The notes under the pieces: model-generated | Database searches by the model: none | Seen by the model: the letters and a program-made list of their open reading frames with translations, nothing else | Told to the model about the DNA's origin: nothing | Shown here: positions 10,452 through 17,717 of the stretch, one piece after another | Layout of the letters: the number at the start of each line of letters is the position of its first letter | How positions within the stretch are numbered: position 1 is the first letter of the stretch | From: Mycobacterium sp. | Lineage (GTDB): Bacteria; Actinomycetota; Actinomycetes; Mycobacteriales; Mycobacteriaceae | Direction: 5' to 3' | DNA: 64,000 nucleotides | Assembly (NCBI GenBank): GCA_025965895.1 | Contig: JAOPWC010000185.1 | Span: 1-64,000, forward strand | Position numbers and translations under genes: made by a program

Positions 10452-11312
10452 GTGAGCACCGTGACCGAACAGACTCAACCGAGCGGGCTGGGCAACCTGC
10501 TGCGCGCGGCGGCGGGCGCGCTGCCGTTCATCCCGCGCAGCGACGAACTGCCCGACCGCACGGTTCGGATAGAGGGCCTGCAGATCGACCGGTCGAACGT
10601 GGCACAGTATGCGGGCGTCACCGGCCTGCGCTACGGCGATCACGTGCCGCTGACGTACCCGTTCGCGCTGACCTTCCCGGTGGTGATGTCTTTGGTCACC
10701 GGCTTCGACTTCCCTTTCGCCGCAATGGGTTCGGTGCACATGGAGAACCACATCACCCAGTACAGGCCGATTTCGGTCACCGACACCGTCGACGTGAAGA
10801 CGCACGCGGAGAACCTGCGCGAGCATCGCCGGGGCCTGTTGGTGGATGTCGTCACCGACGTGAACGTCGGCAACGACCCGGCCTGGCACCAGGTCACGAC
10901 ATTTCTGCATCAGCAGCGGACCAGCCTGTCCGACGAACCGAAGCCGGAGCCGAAGAAGCAGCCCAAGCTGCCACCGCCGAACGGAATCCTCAGCATCACA
11001 CCGGGCCAGATCCGTCGCTACGCCTCGGTCAGCGGGGACCACAACCCGATCCACACCAATCCCCTCGCCGCGAAGCTGTTCGGCTTCCCGACCGTCATCG
11101 CACACGGAATGTTCACGGCCGCCGCGGCATTGGCGAACATCGAGGGGCAGTTGCCCGATGCGGTGCGGTACTCGGTGCGGTTCGGAAAGCCGGTCGTGCT
11201 GCCCGCGAAGGTAGGCCTCTACGTCGACAGGGGCGCGAAGGGCTGGGAAGTGGCCCTGCGTAATCCGTCGAAGGGTTATCCGTACCTGACCGGGACGGTC
11301 AGCGCCGTGTAG
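10452..11312 (+). CDS. htdX: (3R)-hydroxyacyl-CoA/ACP dehydratase HtdX
   Basis: A 286-residue double-hotdog MaoC-type dehydratase. The C-terminal hotdog carries the hydratase motif RRYASVSGDHNPIHTNPLAA with the catalytic aspartate and histidine. The N-terminal hotdog has ALTFPVVMSLVTGFDFPF and lacks the motif. GTG start 10452 overlaps the end of fabG4 by spacing of one base, so the reductase and dehydratase are translated together: consecutive steps of fatty-acid elongation or beta-oxidation. M. tuberculosis HtdX (Rv0241c) is about 280 residues and also follows fabG4. The 3' end overlaps tetR by 14 bases. Confidence 0.94.
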   Translation: MSTVTEQTQPSGLGNLLRAAAGALPFIPRSDELPDRTVRIEGLQIDRSNVAQYAGVTGLRYGDHVPLTYPFALTFPVVMSLVTGFDFPFAAMGSVHMENHITQYRPISVTDTVDVKTHAENLREHRRGLLVDVVTDVNVGNDPAWHQVTTFLHQQRTSLSDEPKPEPKKQPKLPPPNGILSITPGQIRRYASVSGDHNPIHTNPLAAKLFGFPTVIAHGMFTAAAALANIEGQLPDAVRYSVRFGKPVVLPAKVGLYVDRGAKGWEVALRNPSKGYPYLTGTVSAV

Positions 11313-11940
11313 CCAGAACGTGTTTTGCCGGCGGCGCGGCTTCTGCGTCACTCGGCTTGCCCTTCAGGCCGCGCCAGGTGAGGTTGATCATCAACTCAGC
11401 AGCATCGTCGACGTCGATGTCACCCCTGCTGACGCGTGTCGAGATCGCCTCACCGGCCCCGACCACCGCAACCGCCGTCATGTTGAAATCCGTATCGGGC
11501 TCGGGGTTTCGGGTGCCTGACTCCAGCAATCTGGCGACCATGTCGATGACCTGTTCGCGGCCCTCGCGGACCTGCTGGTAGAACATCTGCGAGATGCTCG
11601 CCTGCTGGTACAGCACAATCCACGACGCGCGGTTCTCGCCGATGTAGCGGAAGAACGACAGGATCGTGTTGCGCAGTAGATCCTTCGGACTCTGCTCCAC
11701 GTCGATGTCGGCTCGCACTGCGTCAATGAACCGGGCCATCTCCCGGCTCAGGCACGCGCCGAACAGCTCCTCCTTCGAGCCGTAGTACAGGTACAGCATC
11801 GGCTTGGAGATCTGCGCCTCGGCCGCGATCGCGTCCATCGATGTCTCGTGATACCCCTTCAGCGAGAACATCTGCACCGCGGCGTCGAGCATCTGCTGCT
11901 CACGGACGGCCCGCGGCAACCGCTTGGTTCCACCTGCCAT
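11299..11940 (-). CDS. TetR-family transcriptional regulator (Rv0238-like)
   Basis: A 213-residue TetR repressor. The N-terminal helix-turn-helix spans about residues 13-58 (ILDAAVQMFSLKGYHETSMDAI-type region, then AQISKPMLYLYYGSKEELF). The C-terminal ligand domain contains IGENRASWIVLYQQASIS. It is convergent with and overlaps htdX by 14 bases. The palindrome CTTACTC-N2-GAGTAAG occurs 23 bases upstream of its start and also before fabG4, so autoregulation plus control of fabG4-htdX (and perhaps fadA2) is the natural inference. An acyl-CoA ligand is plausible but unseen. Confidence 0.92.
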   Translation of the reverse strand: MAGGTKRLPRAVREQQMLDAAVQMFSLKGYHETSMDAIAAEAQISKPMLYLYYGSKEELFGACLSREMARFIDAVRADIDVEQSPKDLLRNTILSFFRYIGENRASWIVLYQQASISQMFYQQVREGREQVIDMVARLLESGTRNPEPDTDFNMTAVAVVGAGEAISTRVSRGDIDVDDAAELMINLTWRGLKGKPSDAEAAPPAKHVLATRR

Positions 11941-11963
11941 TCGTGAACACCTCCGTCGTCGTC

Positions 11964-11979
11964 CTTACTCAAGAGTAAG
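11964..11979. promoter_or_regulatory. Palindromic operator CTTACTC-N2-GAGTAAG before tetR
   Basis: CTTACTCAAGAGTAAG, a perfect 7-2-7 palindrome in the 53-bp gap between lpqI and tetR. It has the same arms as 9039-9054. Inferred autoregulatory operator. Confidence 0.7.
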
Positions 11980-11993
11980 CAAAAAGGCGGGTG

Positions 11994-13163
11994 TCATCGA
12001 CCGCAGTGCGGATTCCTGCCCTTCACCGCTGCTATTCGCAGCACGGACGCGTCGACACCGCTCATGCTCAATTCGCCGCCCGCGACCGCCGACTCCAGCC
12101 GGTCGAGCACCGCCGGAACTTCCGTGGTGGTGACCCACAGCGCGGTGTCGGCGCCGGCCTGCAACGCCCGCAACGCCGCCTCGGCGACGCCGTAGCGGTC
12201 GGTGATGGCGGCCATACTGGACAAGTCGTCGGTGAAGACCGGCCCGTCGAACGGGGGGCCACCGTATCCGGAACCGCCACGCAGCAGGCCGACGGCAGCC
12301 GGGCTCAGGCTCGCTGGGTCGTCCCCGGTCAAGCCGGGCACCTGAAGGTGGCCGATCATGACGCCGACCGGTGTCTGCGCCACCAGCGTCCGATAGGGCA
12401 CGAGGTCGAGGTTCTGCAGGTCGTCCAGCGGCGGCGTCACCACCCCACCTGCGTGCGAGTCGCCGGACGCGCGGCCGTGTCCGGGGAAGTGCTTGAGCAC
12501 AGGCAGTAAACCCGCGTCGCGCAGTCCGTGGGCGTACGCACCGGCGTACTGGGTGACCACAGCCGGGTCGGCGGAAAACGACCGGTCGCCGATCACGGTG
12601 TCGGCGGGCGCGTCGGTGACGTCGACCACCGGCGCGAAGTCGATCGTGATGCCGAGATTGCGCATCTGCCGGCCGCGGCCCAGCGCCAGCTGGTAGGCCT
12701 GGTCCGGTGTGCTGGTCTGTGCCAGCGCCCGTGCCGACGGCGCCGAGCCGATCAGCGACGACAGCCGAGACACCCGGCCGCCCTCCTCGTCGACGCTCAC
12801 CGCCAGTGGCAGCGGCCCGGCAGAGCCGGCGATGTCGGCAAGGGATCCGTCGGTCAGCATCGACACGTTGGTCCAACTGCCGATGAAGATGCCTCCGACG
12901 TGCTGATTGGCCACCACGGCCCGGGCGTCCGGGGCGCCGGTCACTCCGACCATCAGCAGCTGCGCGAGCTTGTCGCGAGTCGACATCGACGCCAGCAACG
13001 CCGTTCCGTCGCCGCAACTCGGCGACACGGGAGCGGCCTGGATCTGGCTGCTCAGCGGCTTGTCCGGTGGGGTGGAGTGCGCGGAGTGCCCGGCCCCGGG
13101 CGAGCAGGCCAGCAGCAACGCGGGCAGCGCGATGATCGCGGCCATACTTGGCGGGAATGGCAT
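11994..13163 (-). CDS. lpqI: LpqI, lipoprotein beta-N-acetylglucosaminidase (GH3, NagZ-type)
   Basis: A 389-residue exported lipoprotein. The N-terminus is hydrophobic and ends in the lipobox LLLAC, with the cysteine at about residue 20. The GH3 domain shows AVSVDEEGGRVSRL, the NagZ catalytic loop KHFPGHGRASGDSH (dyad histidine) and the nucleophile aspartate in VFTDDLSSMAAI. LpqI removes GlcNAc from muropeptides during cell-wall recycling. Length and C-terminus (ending CGR) match Rv0237. ATG 13163 is used; ATG 13145 is an alternative, and neither has a strong ribosome site. It lies upstream of tetR on the same strand. Confidence 0.93.
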   Translation of the reverse strand: MPFPPSMAAIIALPALLLACSPGAGHSAHSTPPDKPLSSQIQAAPVSPSCGDGTALLASMSTRDKLAQLLMVGVTGAPDARAVVANQHVGGIFIGSWTNVSMLTDGSLADIAGSAGPLPLAVSVDEEGGRVSRLSSLIGSAPSARALAQTSTPDQAYQLALGRGRQMRNLGITIDFAPVVDVTDAPADTVIGDRSFSADPAVVTQYAGAYAHGLRDAGLLPVLKHFPGHGRASGDSHAGGVVTPPLDDLQNLDLVPYRTLVAQTPVGVMIGHLQVPGLTGDDPASLSPAAVGLLRGGSGYGGPPFDGPVFTDDLSSMAAITDRYGVAEAALRALQAGADTALWVTTTEVPAVLDRLESAVAGGELSMSGVDASVLRIAAVKGRNPHCGR

Positions 13164-13312
13164 CCGGCCATGCTGTCATGCCAGCGCCGCCAGCGGCCGA
13201 TCCGCCCCCACGGGGCAGTGTGGGTCCTGTTGACGGGCGTAGCGTTCATCTGCCGCGGGTACAACGGTGTGGTGAATCGATCTCTCGTCGACCAGATCGG
13301 GATGGAGGTGCG

Positions 13313-14182
13313 ATGAGGATCGGAGTGGTGTTCCCCCAGAGCGAGCTGGGCGGTGACGTCGGCGCGGTCCGGGCCTACGGCCAGCGCGTGGAGGAACTCG
13401 GGTATCGCCATCTGCTGGTGTACGACCACGTCGTCGGCGCCGATCCCGAGGTTTACCAGGGCTGGAACGGGCCTTACGACATCCACACCACCTTCCACGA
13501 GCCGTTGGTGATGTTCGGCTACCTCGCCGCGGTCACCACATCGCTCGAGCTGGTGACCGGCGTCATCATCCTGCCGCAGCGGCAGACGGTGCTGGTGGCC
13601 AAGCAGGCGACGGAGGTGGACCTGCTCAGCGCCGGCCGGCTGCGTCTGGGCATCGGGGTCGGGTGGAACCCCGTCGAATACGAAGCGCTCGGAGAGGACT
13701 TCCACACCCGAGGCAAGCGCTCCGAAGAGCAAGTCGAGCTGATGCGGATGCTGTGGACCCAACAATCGGTCACCTACCACGGCGACTACCACCGGGTGAC
13801 GGGTGCCGGCCTGGCACCGCTGCCGATCCAGCGGCCCATTCCGGTGTGGTTCGGCGCGCAGTCACCGCGCGCCTACCGGCGTGCCGGGCGTCTCGGCGAC
13901 GGCTGGTTTCCCCAGATGCAGCCGGGCCCGGAGTTCGATGAGGCCCGCCGTATCGTTCTGCAGGCGGCCAGCGACGCGGGGCGAGACCCGGCCAGCTTGG
14001 GGATGGACGGCCGTGTCACCTGGAGCCGTGATTCCGACGAGCTCGCCAAGTCGCTGCGCGGCTGGGCCGACGCCGGCGCCACCCACGTGTCGATCAACAC
14101 CATGGGCGCGGGTTTGACAACAGTCGACGATCACCTGGGCGCGCTGACTGCGGCCGCCGACGTCGCCAACACTGTGTCCTAG
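13313..14182 (+). CDS. LLM-class F420-dependent oxidoreductase
   Basis: A 289-residue luciferase-like (TIM-barrel) oxidoreductase. It shows MRIGVVFPQSELGGD at the start, LVYDHVVG, TGVIILPQRQTVLVAKQATEVD split over strands 3-4, GRLRLGIGVGWNPVEYEALGEDF, and PVWFGAQSPRAYRRAGRLGDGWFP. These are hallmarks of the mycobacterial F420 family. The substrate cannot be told. ATG 13313 follows TGGAGGTGCG, a good ribosome site; the frame is open upstream to 13148 without similarity. It is divergent from lpqI. The stop codon is part of a 15-bp repeat. Confidence 0.9.
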   Translation: MRIGVVFPQSELGGDVGAVRAYGQRVEELGYRHLLVYDHVVGADPEVYQGWNGPYDIHTTFHEPLVMFGYLAAVTTSLELVTGVIILPQRQTVLVAKQATEVDLLSAGRLRLGIGVGWNPVEYEALGEDFHTRGKRSEEQVELMRMLWTQQSVTYHGDYHRVTGAGLAPLPIQRPIPVWFGAQSPRAYRRAGRLGDGWFPQMQPGPEFDEARRIVLQAASDAGRDPASLGMDGRVTWSRDSDELAKSLRGWADAGATHVSINTMGAGLTTVDDHLGALTAAADVANTVS

Positions 14183-14220
14183 CAGGCGATGTCCTAGCAG
14201 GCGATGTCCTAGTCGGCGAT
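14176..14220. repeat. Three 15-bp tandem repeats containing the LLM gene stop codon
   Basis: GTCCTAGCAGGCGAT occurs at 14176-14190 and 14191-14205, and as GTCCTAGTCGGCGAT at 14206-14220. The first copy contains the TAG stop of the LLM oxidoreductase; the next two duplicate an ATG-TCC-TAG minimal ORF. Confidence 0.9.
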
Positions 14221-14233
14221 CGGGTGAGTGGTG

Positions 14234-14572
14234 ATGTCGGTTCTGGTGGCGTTCTCCGTCACTCCGATAGGGGTCGGCGAAGGTGTCGGGGAGATCGTTG
14301 CCGAAGCCGTGAGAGTGGTGCGCGACTCAGGCCTTCCCAACAAGACCGATTCGATGTTCACGGTTATCGAGGCCGATACGTGGAACGAGGCCATGGCGGT
14401 TGTCCAGCGAGCGGTGGAAGCGGTGGCCGCTCGCGCGCCACGGGTCAGCACTGTCATCAAGGTGGACTGGCGCCGCGGCGCCACCGACGCCATGCGGGGC
14501 AAAGTCGACTCGGTGGAGGGCTACCTAGCTGATTCCGCCGGTGACTCCGGGGCCGCGCCGTCGACCGCGTAG
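14234..14572 (+). CDS. Thiamine-binding (MTH1187/YkoF-like, DUF77) family protein
   Basis: A 112-residue protein of the small ferredoxin-like fold family, with [21 protein letters not shown], the central SMFTVIEAD and the [13 protein letters not shown] strand. Members form tetramers that bind thiamine or thiamine-like pyrimidines. ATG 14234 is chosen over in-frame GTGs at 14228 and 14231, since the family begins with M-x-V-x-V-x-F. It follows the LLM oxidoreductase by about 50 bases, including the 15-bp repeats, and is convergent with the DUF732 gene. Confidence 0.82.
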   Translation: MSVLVAFSVTPIGVGEGVGEIVAEAVRVVRDSGLPNKTDSMFTVIEADTWNEAMAVVQRAVEAVAARAPRVSTVIKVDWRRGATDAMRGKVDSVEGYLADSAGDSGAAPSTA

Positions 14573-14588
14573 CGGAACCGCCTCGCCG

Positions 14589-14999
14589 CTACCCGCCCAG
14601 ACCTGGTATCGGGAAGGCGTTCGCCCAGCTGCCATTCGCCAGCGACGTCATCATCGCGGGGCAGAACATCGATATCGCGATGCTGGTGAACATGCCGCTC
14701 ATGGCGGGAGACATGCCGTTGCCCGCCACGCCGGAGGCAACGGAGGCGAACGATCCGCCGGGCTGAGCGAGCATCGGACAGATCGACTGACCCATGGCCA
14801 CCGCGGCGCCGGGGTCGTTGTAGCCGACGCCGGCGTTGTTCAGCGTGTTGAGGAAGGAGTCCTGGGTCGTGTCTGCATGGGCCGGAGCGGCTGAAGCGGC
14901 CAGCGCAGTGACGACGCCGACGGATGCCAGCACCCGGACGGCCGTTGCGCGGCCGCCCGCCGGCAGGAACCGCTTGGGCCCTGCTTTCTGGACGGTCAT
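14589..14999 (-). CDS. Secreted DUF732-domain protein
   Basis: A 136-residue exported protein. A signal peptide covers about residues 1-43: basic start, VRVLASVGVVTALAASAAPAHA, cleavage after AHA. The mature part has the DUF732 pattern DSFLNTLNNAGVGYNDPGAAVAMGQSIC with two cysteines (SIC and MFC) likely forming a disulfide. DUF732 proteins are common secreted mycobacterial proteins of unknown function. The 274-bp gap to the GT87 gene (15000-15273) shows AT-rich promoter-like sequence around 15040-15080, including TTACA-N11-TGTAA at 15060-15080, and no other gene. Confidence 0.85.
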   Translation of the reverse strand: MTVQKAGPKRFLPAGGRATAVRVLASVGVVTALAASAAPAHADTTQDSFLNTLNNAGVGYNDPGAAVAMGQSICPMLAQPGGSFASVASGVAGNGMSPAMSGMFTSIAISMFCPAMMTSLANGSWANAFPIPGLGG

Positions 15000-15273
15000 G
15001 TCGGACTCCTCACTATCGGTGGCGCTGGAAACACTTCAATCAACTTTAGGAACATTGCTTTACAGGAGTCACATTTGTAACACGAAGCGGTAAATGTTCG
15101 CACACTATGCGTTTCCTGCCGGGTTGCTGTGCGGTGGGAATGCCACGCTAATGGGTTTCCCTTGGTCGGCTGCGGAGGGGCGCTGCTCATGGCGAGATGT
15201 GCTATCCGCGGGCCCAATCACCTACTGTGGGTACTTTACTCGCGATGTGGGGGCGCCACTGGTGGAACACTCA

Positions 15274-16551
15274 ATGATGACAGACGTGCAACCAAATATC
15301 GAACCCGGTGGGAATGTCTCCCCCCGGGTTCGCCGTGTTGGTCCGGCGGCACTGGTCGCAGCTTTGGTGCTCTATCTCGCGGTGTACCTGCGCTGGCCCT
15401 CGGAAGCCCTACAGATCGACCTGTCTGTGTACCGCTTCGGGGCGACGCGGATCTTGCACGGACTCGATTTGTATTCGATCGGTTACACCGGCAACCCCAC
15501 CGAACTGCTCTTCATTTACCCGCCCTTCGCCGCGCTCTTCTTCATTCCGTTGGCCTTCATAGGCGAGCACTCGATGGACATTCTGTCGTTGCTCGCGATG
15601 GGCTCGCTGCTCACGTACACCGTGCAGCGGAGCCTGAAGTCGTTGGGGCTGAACGCGTCCCAAGGGCTGTGGAGTCTCAGCGCGCTGCTCGTCGCCGTCA
15701 CCGCGTGGCTCGAACCCGTCAGGCTGACAGTCCAGCTCGGCCAGATCAACCTCGTCATTCTGGCGGTTGTCGTCGCCGATCTCTTGGGTCCCGCCGGGCG
15801 AAAATGGGCGGGGGTCGGAATCGGCCTGATGGCAGGGATCAAATTGACCCCGGCAATCTTCATCGTCCTGCTGGTGTTGCTCGGCCGCGTCCGCCCGGCG
15901 GCGGTGGCGGCAGCGACGCTGATAGCGACTATCGCGCTCGGGTTTGCCGTTGCTCCAACGGATTCCAAGTTCTACTGGATCAAGAGACACTTTGCGGATG
16001 TCAGCCGAATCTCTCACGATCCGTTCGCCAACACCAGCGTGCACGGCCTGTTTCTGCGCCTGCAGTTCCTCGCTGCGCTCGGCACCGCGGTGGCGTTGGG
16101 GCTCGCGATCGCCGGGTTGGCCCTCGGCGCGATCGCATACCGGCGCGGCCACACCGTCCTGGCCCTCGCCGTTGTGGGAATGGCTTCGACCGCGGTGTCG
16201 CCGTTCAGCTGGAGCCATCACTGGGTGTGGTTCATACCTCTGATCGTTCACCTCGGCTATCGGGCCTGCGTGCTGCGTTCTGCCCTTTCGGGATGGGCGA
16301 TGTGGCTGTTGTGTGTGCTGTGCGGGGGATGGTTCGTCGCATTTCCGGGCGATACGCCACAGGCGGGTCTGCTGTCGCTACGGCCCGGCGGCATGTGGGA
16401 CAAGATCATCCCCGGCGCGTACGTCTTCGTCTTCCTGGCCGTCTGCGTCGTCACCGCAGTGTGGTTGTGGCGATCGGAGCGTGCCCTGTCGTCGCGCACG
16501 CACACCGCCACGCGTACCGAACCGGAGACTGCCGACGCGAAAGCCCTCTGA
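15274..16551 (+). CDS. GT87-family polyprenol-phosphate-mannose-dependent mannosyltransferase
   Basis: About 425 residues with roughly ten membrane segments, of the GT-C GT87 (DUF2029) family that includes mycobacterial PimE and Rv2181. Visible are the early loop LDLSVYRFGATRILHG with the aspartate typical of GT-C enzymes, LDLYSIG, FIYPPFAALFF, VRLTVQLGQINLVIL, GIKLTPAIFIV and SWSHHWVWFIP. Acceptor (PIM, LM/LAM or other glycan) cannot be assigned. ATG 15274 is preferred because GGTGGAA lies 7 bases before it; the frame is open to 15094. Codon use has more A/T-ending codons than its neighbours. It is convergent with the DUF6295 gene 9 bases away. Confidence 0.85.
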   Translation: MMTDVQPNIEPGGNVSPRVRRVGPAALVAALVLYLAVYLRWPSEALQIDLSVYRFGATRILHGLDLYSIGYTGNPTELLFIYPPFAALFFIPLAFIGEHSMDILSLLAMGSLLTYTVQRSLKSLGLNASQGLWSLSALLVAVTAWLEPVRLTVQLGQINLVILAVVVADLLGPAGRKWAGVGIGLMAGIKLTPAIFIVLLVLLGRVRPAAVAAATLIATIALGFAVAPTDSKFYWIKRHFADVSRISHDPFANTSVHGLFLRLQFLAALGTAVALGLAIAGLALGAIAYRRGHTVLALAVVGMASTAVSPFSWSHHWVWFIPLIVHLGYRACVLRSALSGWAMWLLCVLCGGWFVAFPGDTPQAGLLSLRPGGMWDKIIPGAYVFVFLAVCVVTAVWLWRSERALSSRTHTATRTEPETADAKAL

Positions 16552-16560
16552 CACCTGGAA

Positions 16561-16833
16561 TCATTGATCCTTGGATGCCAGGCCGGCGGGCGCGCGGCCA
16601 ATCGCGCGACGGATCGCGTCAGCGAGGGCAACCGCGGTCTCCTCGGTCAGTTCGAGCGCGACGCGCGCGGACGGGCCGAGCGCGGGGTTGAGCAGGTCGA
16701 TGTTCACCGTATGTCCGTACGGCGCGTGCACCGGATGGTCGACGTACACCGTCGCGTGGCTCGCGGTGAACCAGCCGGTGGCGCCCTTCCCGCTCCCGTC
16801 CACCTCGATATTTTCGGTCAAATAAGTGCACAT
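16561..16833 (-). CDS. DUF6295-like small protein, partner of dienelactone hydrolase
   Basis: A 90-residue protein beginning MCTYLTENIEVDGSGKGATG, then WFTASHATVYVDHPVHAPYGHTVN over the middle, ending in a helical LTEETAVALADAIRRAI. I recognise the MCTYLTE start as a small family of unknown function often adjacent to dienelactone hydrolases. ATG 16833 is chosen over an open frame to 16887 because it begins the conserved sequence and lies 4 bases after the hydrolase stop, implying co-translation. The His-rich strand suggests ligand or metal binding; this is inference. Confidence 0.72.
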   Translation of the reverse strand: MCTYLTENIEVDGSGKGATGWFTASHATVYVDHPVHAPYGHTVNIDLLNPALGPSARVALELTEETAVALADAIRRAIGRAPAGLASKDQ

Positions 16834-16837
16834 GCGA

Positions 16838-17593
16838 TCAGCCTCCCAAGTACTTTCCGAAGAAGTTGTCGATCCGTTTCCAGCCATCCAATGCGGCTTC
16901 TACGCGATACGCCGGCCGGTCCGGTGAAAAGAACGAATGCCCGGCTCCGTCGTATGAGTGAAACTCGTGCTCCTTGCCCAACTTCGTGAGCTCGGCGTCC
17001 AACCTGGCGACCGCCTCCGGCGACGGATAGCGGTCCTGTGTTCCGAACAACCCGAGCAGCGGGCAGCTCAGGTCCGGTGCGAGGCCGAGGATGGGTTTCA
17101 TGTTCTTGGGCATGCCCTCCGGCGGATCCTCGACGATGAAGGCGCCATAGCAGTCCACCGCCGCATCCAGTGCCAAGGAGCATGCCGCCAGGAACGCCTG
17201 CCTGCCGCCGGAGCAGTGCCCGATCACCCCGACCTTCCCGTTCGCCCCGTCCAGTCCGCGTAAATACTGCGCGGCACCGGCCACGTCGCCGACCAGCCGG
17301 TCATCCGGTACACCCCCGGCCGCCCGCACCATTGCGGCAGCGTCGTCGGGGTCCGCGCCCGGTGCCTCGCGCGAGTACAGGTTGGGGCAGACCGCGTGGT
17401 AGCCGGCGACCGCGAGCCGGCGGACGAACTCCTTGGTCTCGCGGTCGTATCCGGGCATGTGGTGGACCCACACCACGCTCCCGCGCGAGCCCGGGGCAAG
17501 CGCAACGGCCCGATACGCTTCGATCTCGTCACCGCCGTGACCGGTGATGGTCACCGTTTCCGCGCGGATCGCATCGGGGCTGATCAACGTCAT
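16838..17593 (-). CDS. Dienelactone hydrolase-family protein
   Basis: A 251-residue alpha/beta hydrolase. The nucleophile elbow is G-H-C-S-G-G (cysteine nucleophile, as in carboxymethylenebutenolidase), with aspartate in FGTQDRYPSPEAV and histidine in YDGAGHSFF. The early VVWVHHMPGYDRETKEFVRRL segment supplies the oxyanion region. The family hydrolyses dienelactones in aromatic catabolism but many members have other ester substrates; no aromatic pathway genes are nearby. It forms an operon with the DUF6295 gene (4-base gap). Confidence 0.88.
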   Translation of the reverse strand: MTLISPDAIRAETVTITGHGGDEIEAYRAVALAPGSRGSVVWVHHMPGYDRETKEFVRRLAVAGYHAVCPNLYSREAPGADPDDAAAMVRAAGGVPDDRLVGDVAGAAQYLRGLDGANGKVGVIGHCSGGRQAFLAACSLALDAAVDCYGAFIVEDPPEGMPKNMKPILGLAPDLSCPLLGLFGTQDRYPSPEAVARLDAELTKLGKEHEFHSYDGAGHSFFSPDRPAYRVEAALDGWKRIDNFFGKYLGG

Positions 17594-17717
17594 CGTGACA
17601 TCCCTTCTCCTGCACTGTTCAGGACAGCATCGTTCCGGTTCTGTCGCGTCCCAACGTATCCATAAACTCAGCCGGACATCCGCGGTGAACGGGCGGAACA
17701 GGTTAAGGCCGTGGCAG

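Noticed and set aside
15060-15080. TTACA-N11-TGTAA inverted repeat upstream of the DUF732 gene
   Set aside because: Five-base arms in an AT-rich promoter are easily found by chance; kept only as a note in the gene entry.
15094-15273. 60-codon N-terminal extension of the GT87 mannosyltransferase
   Set aside because: The extension is not hydrophobic, lies in the divergent promoter region and lacks a ribosome site; ATG 15274 has GGTGGAA at good spacing.
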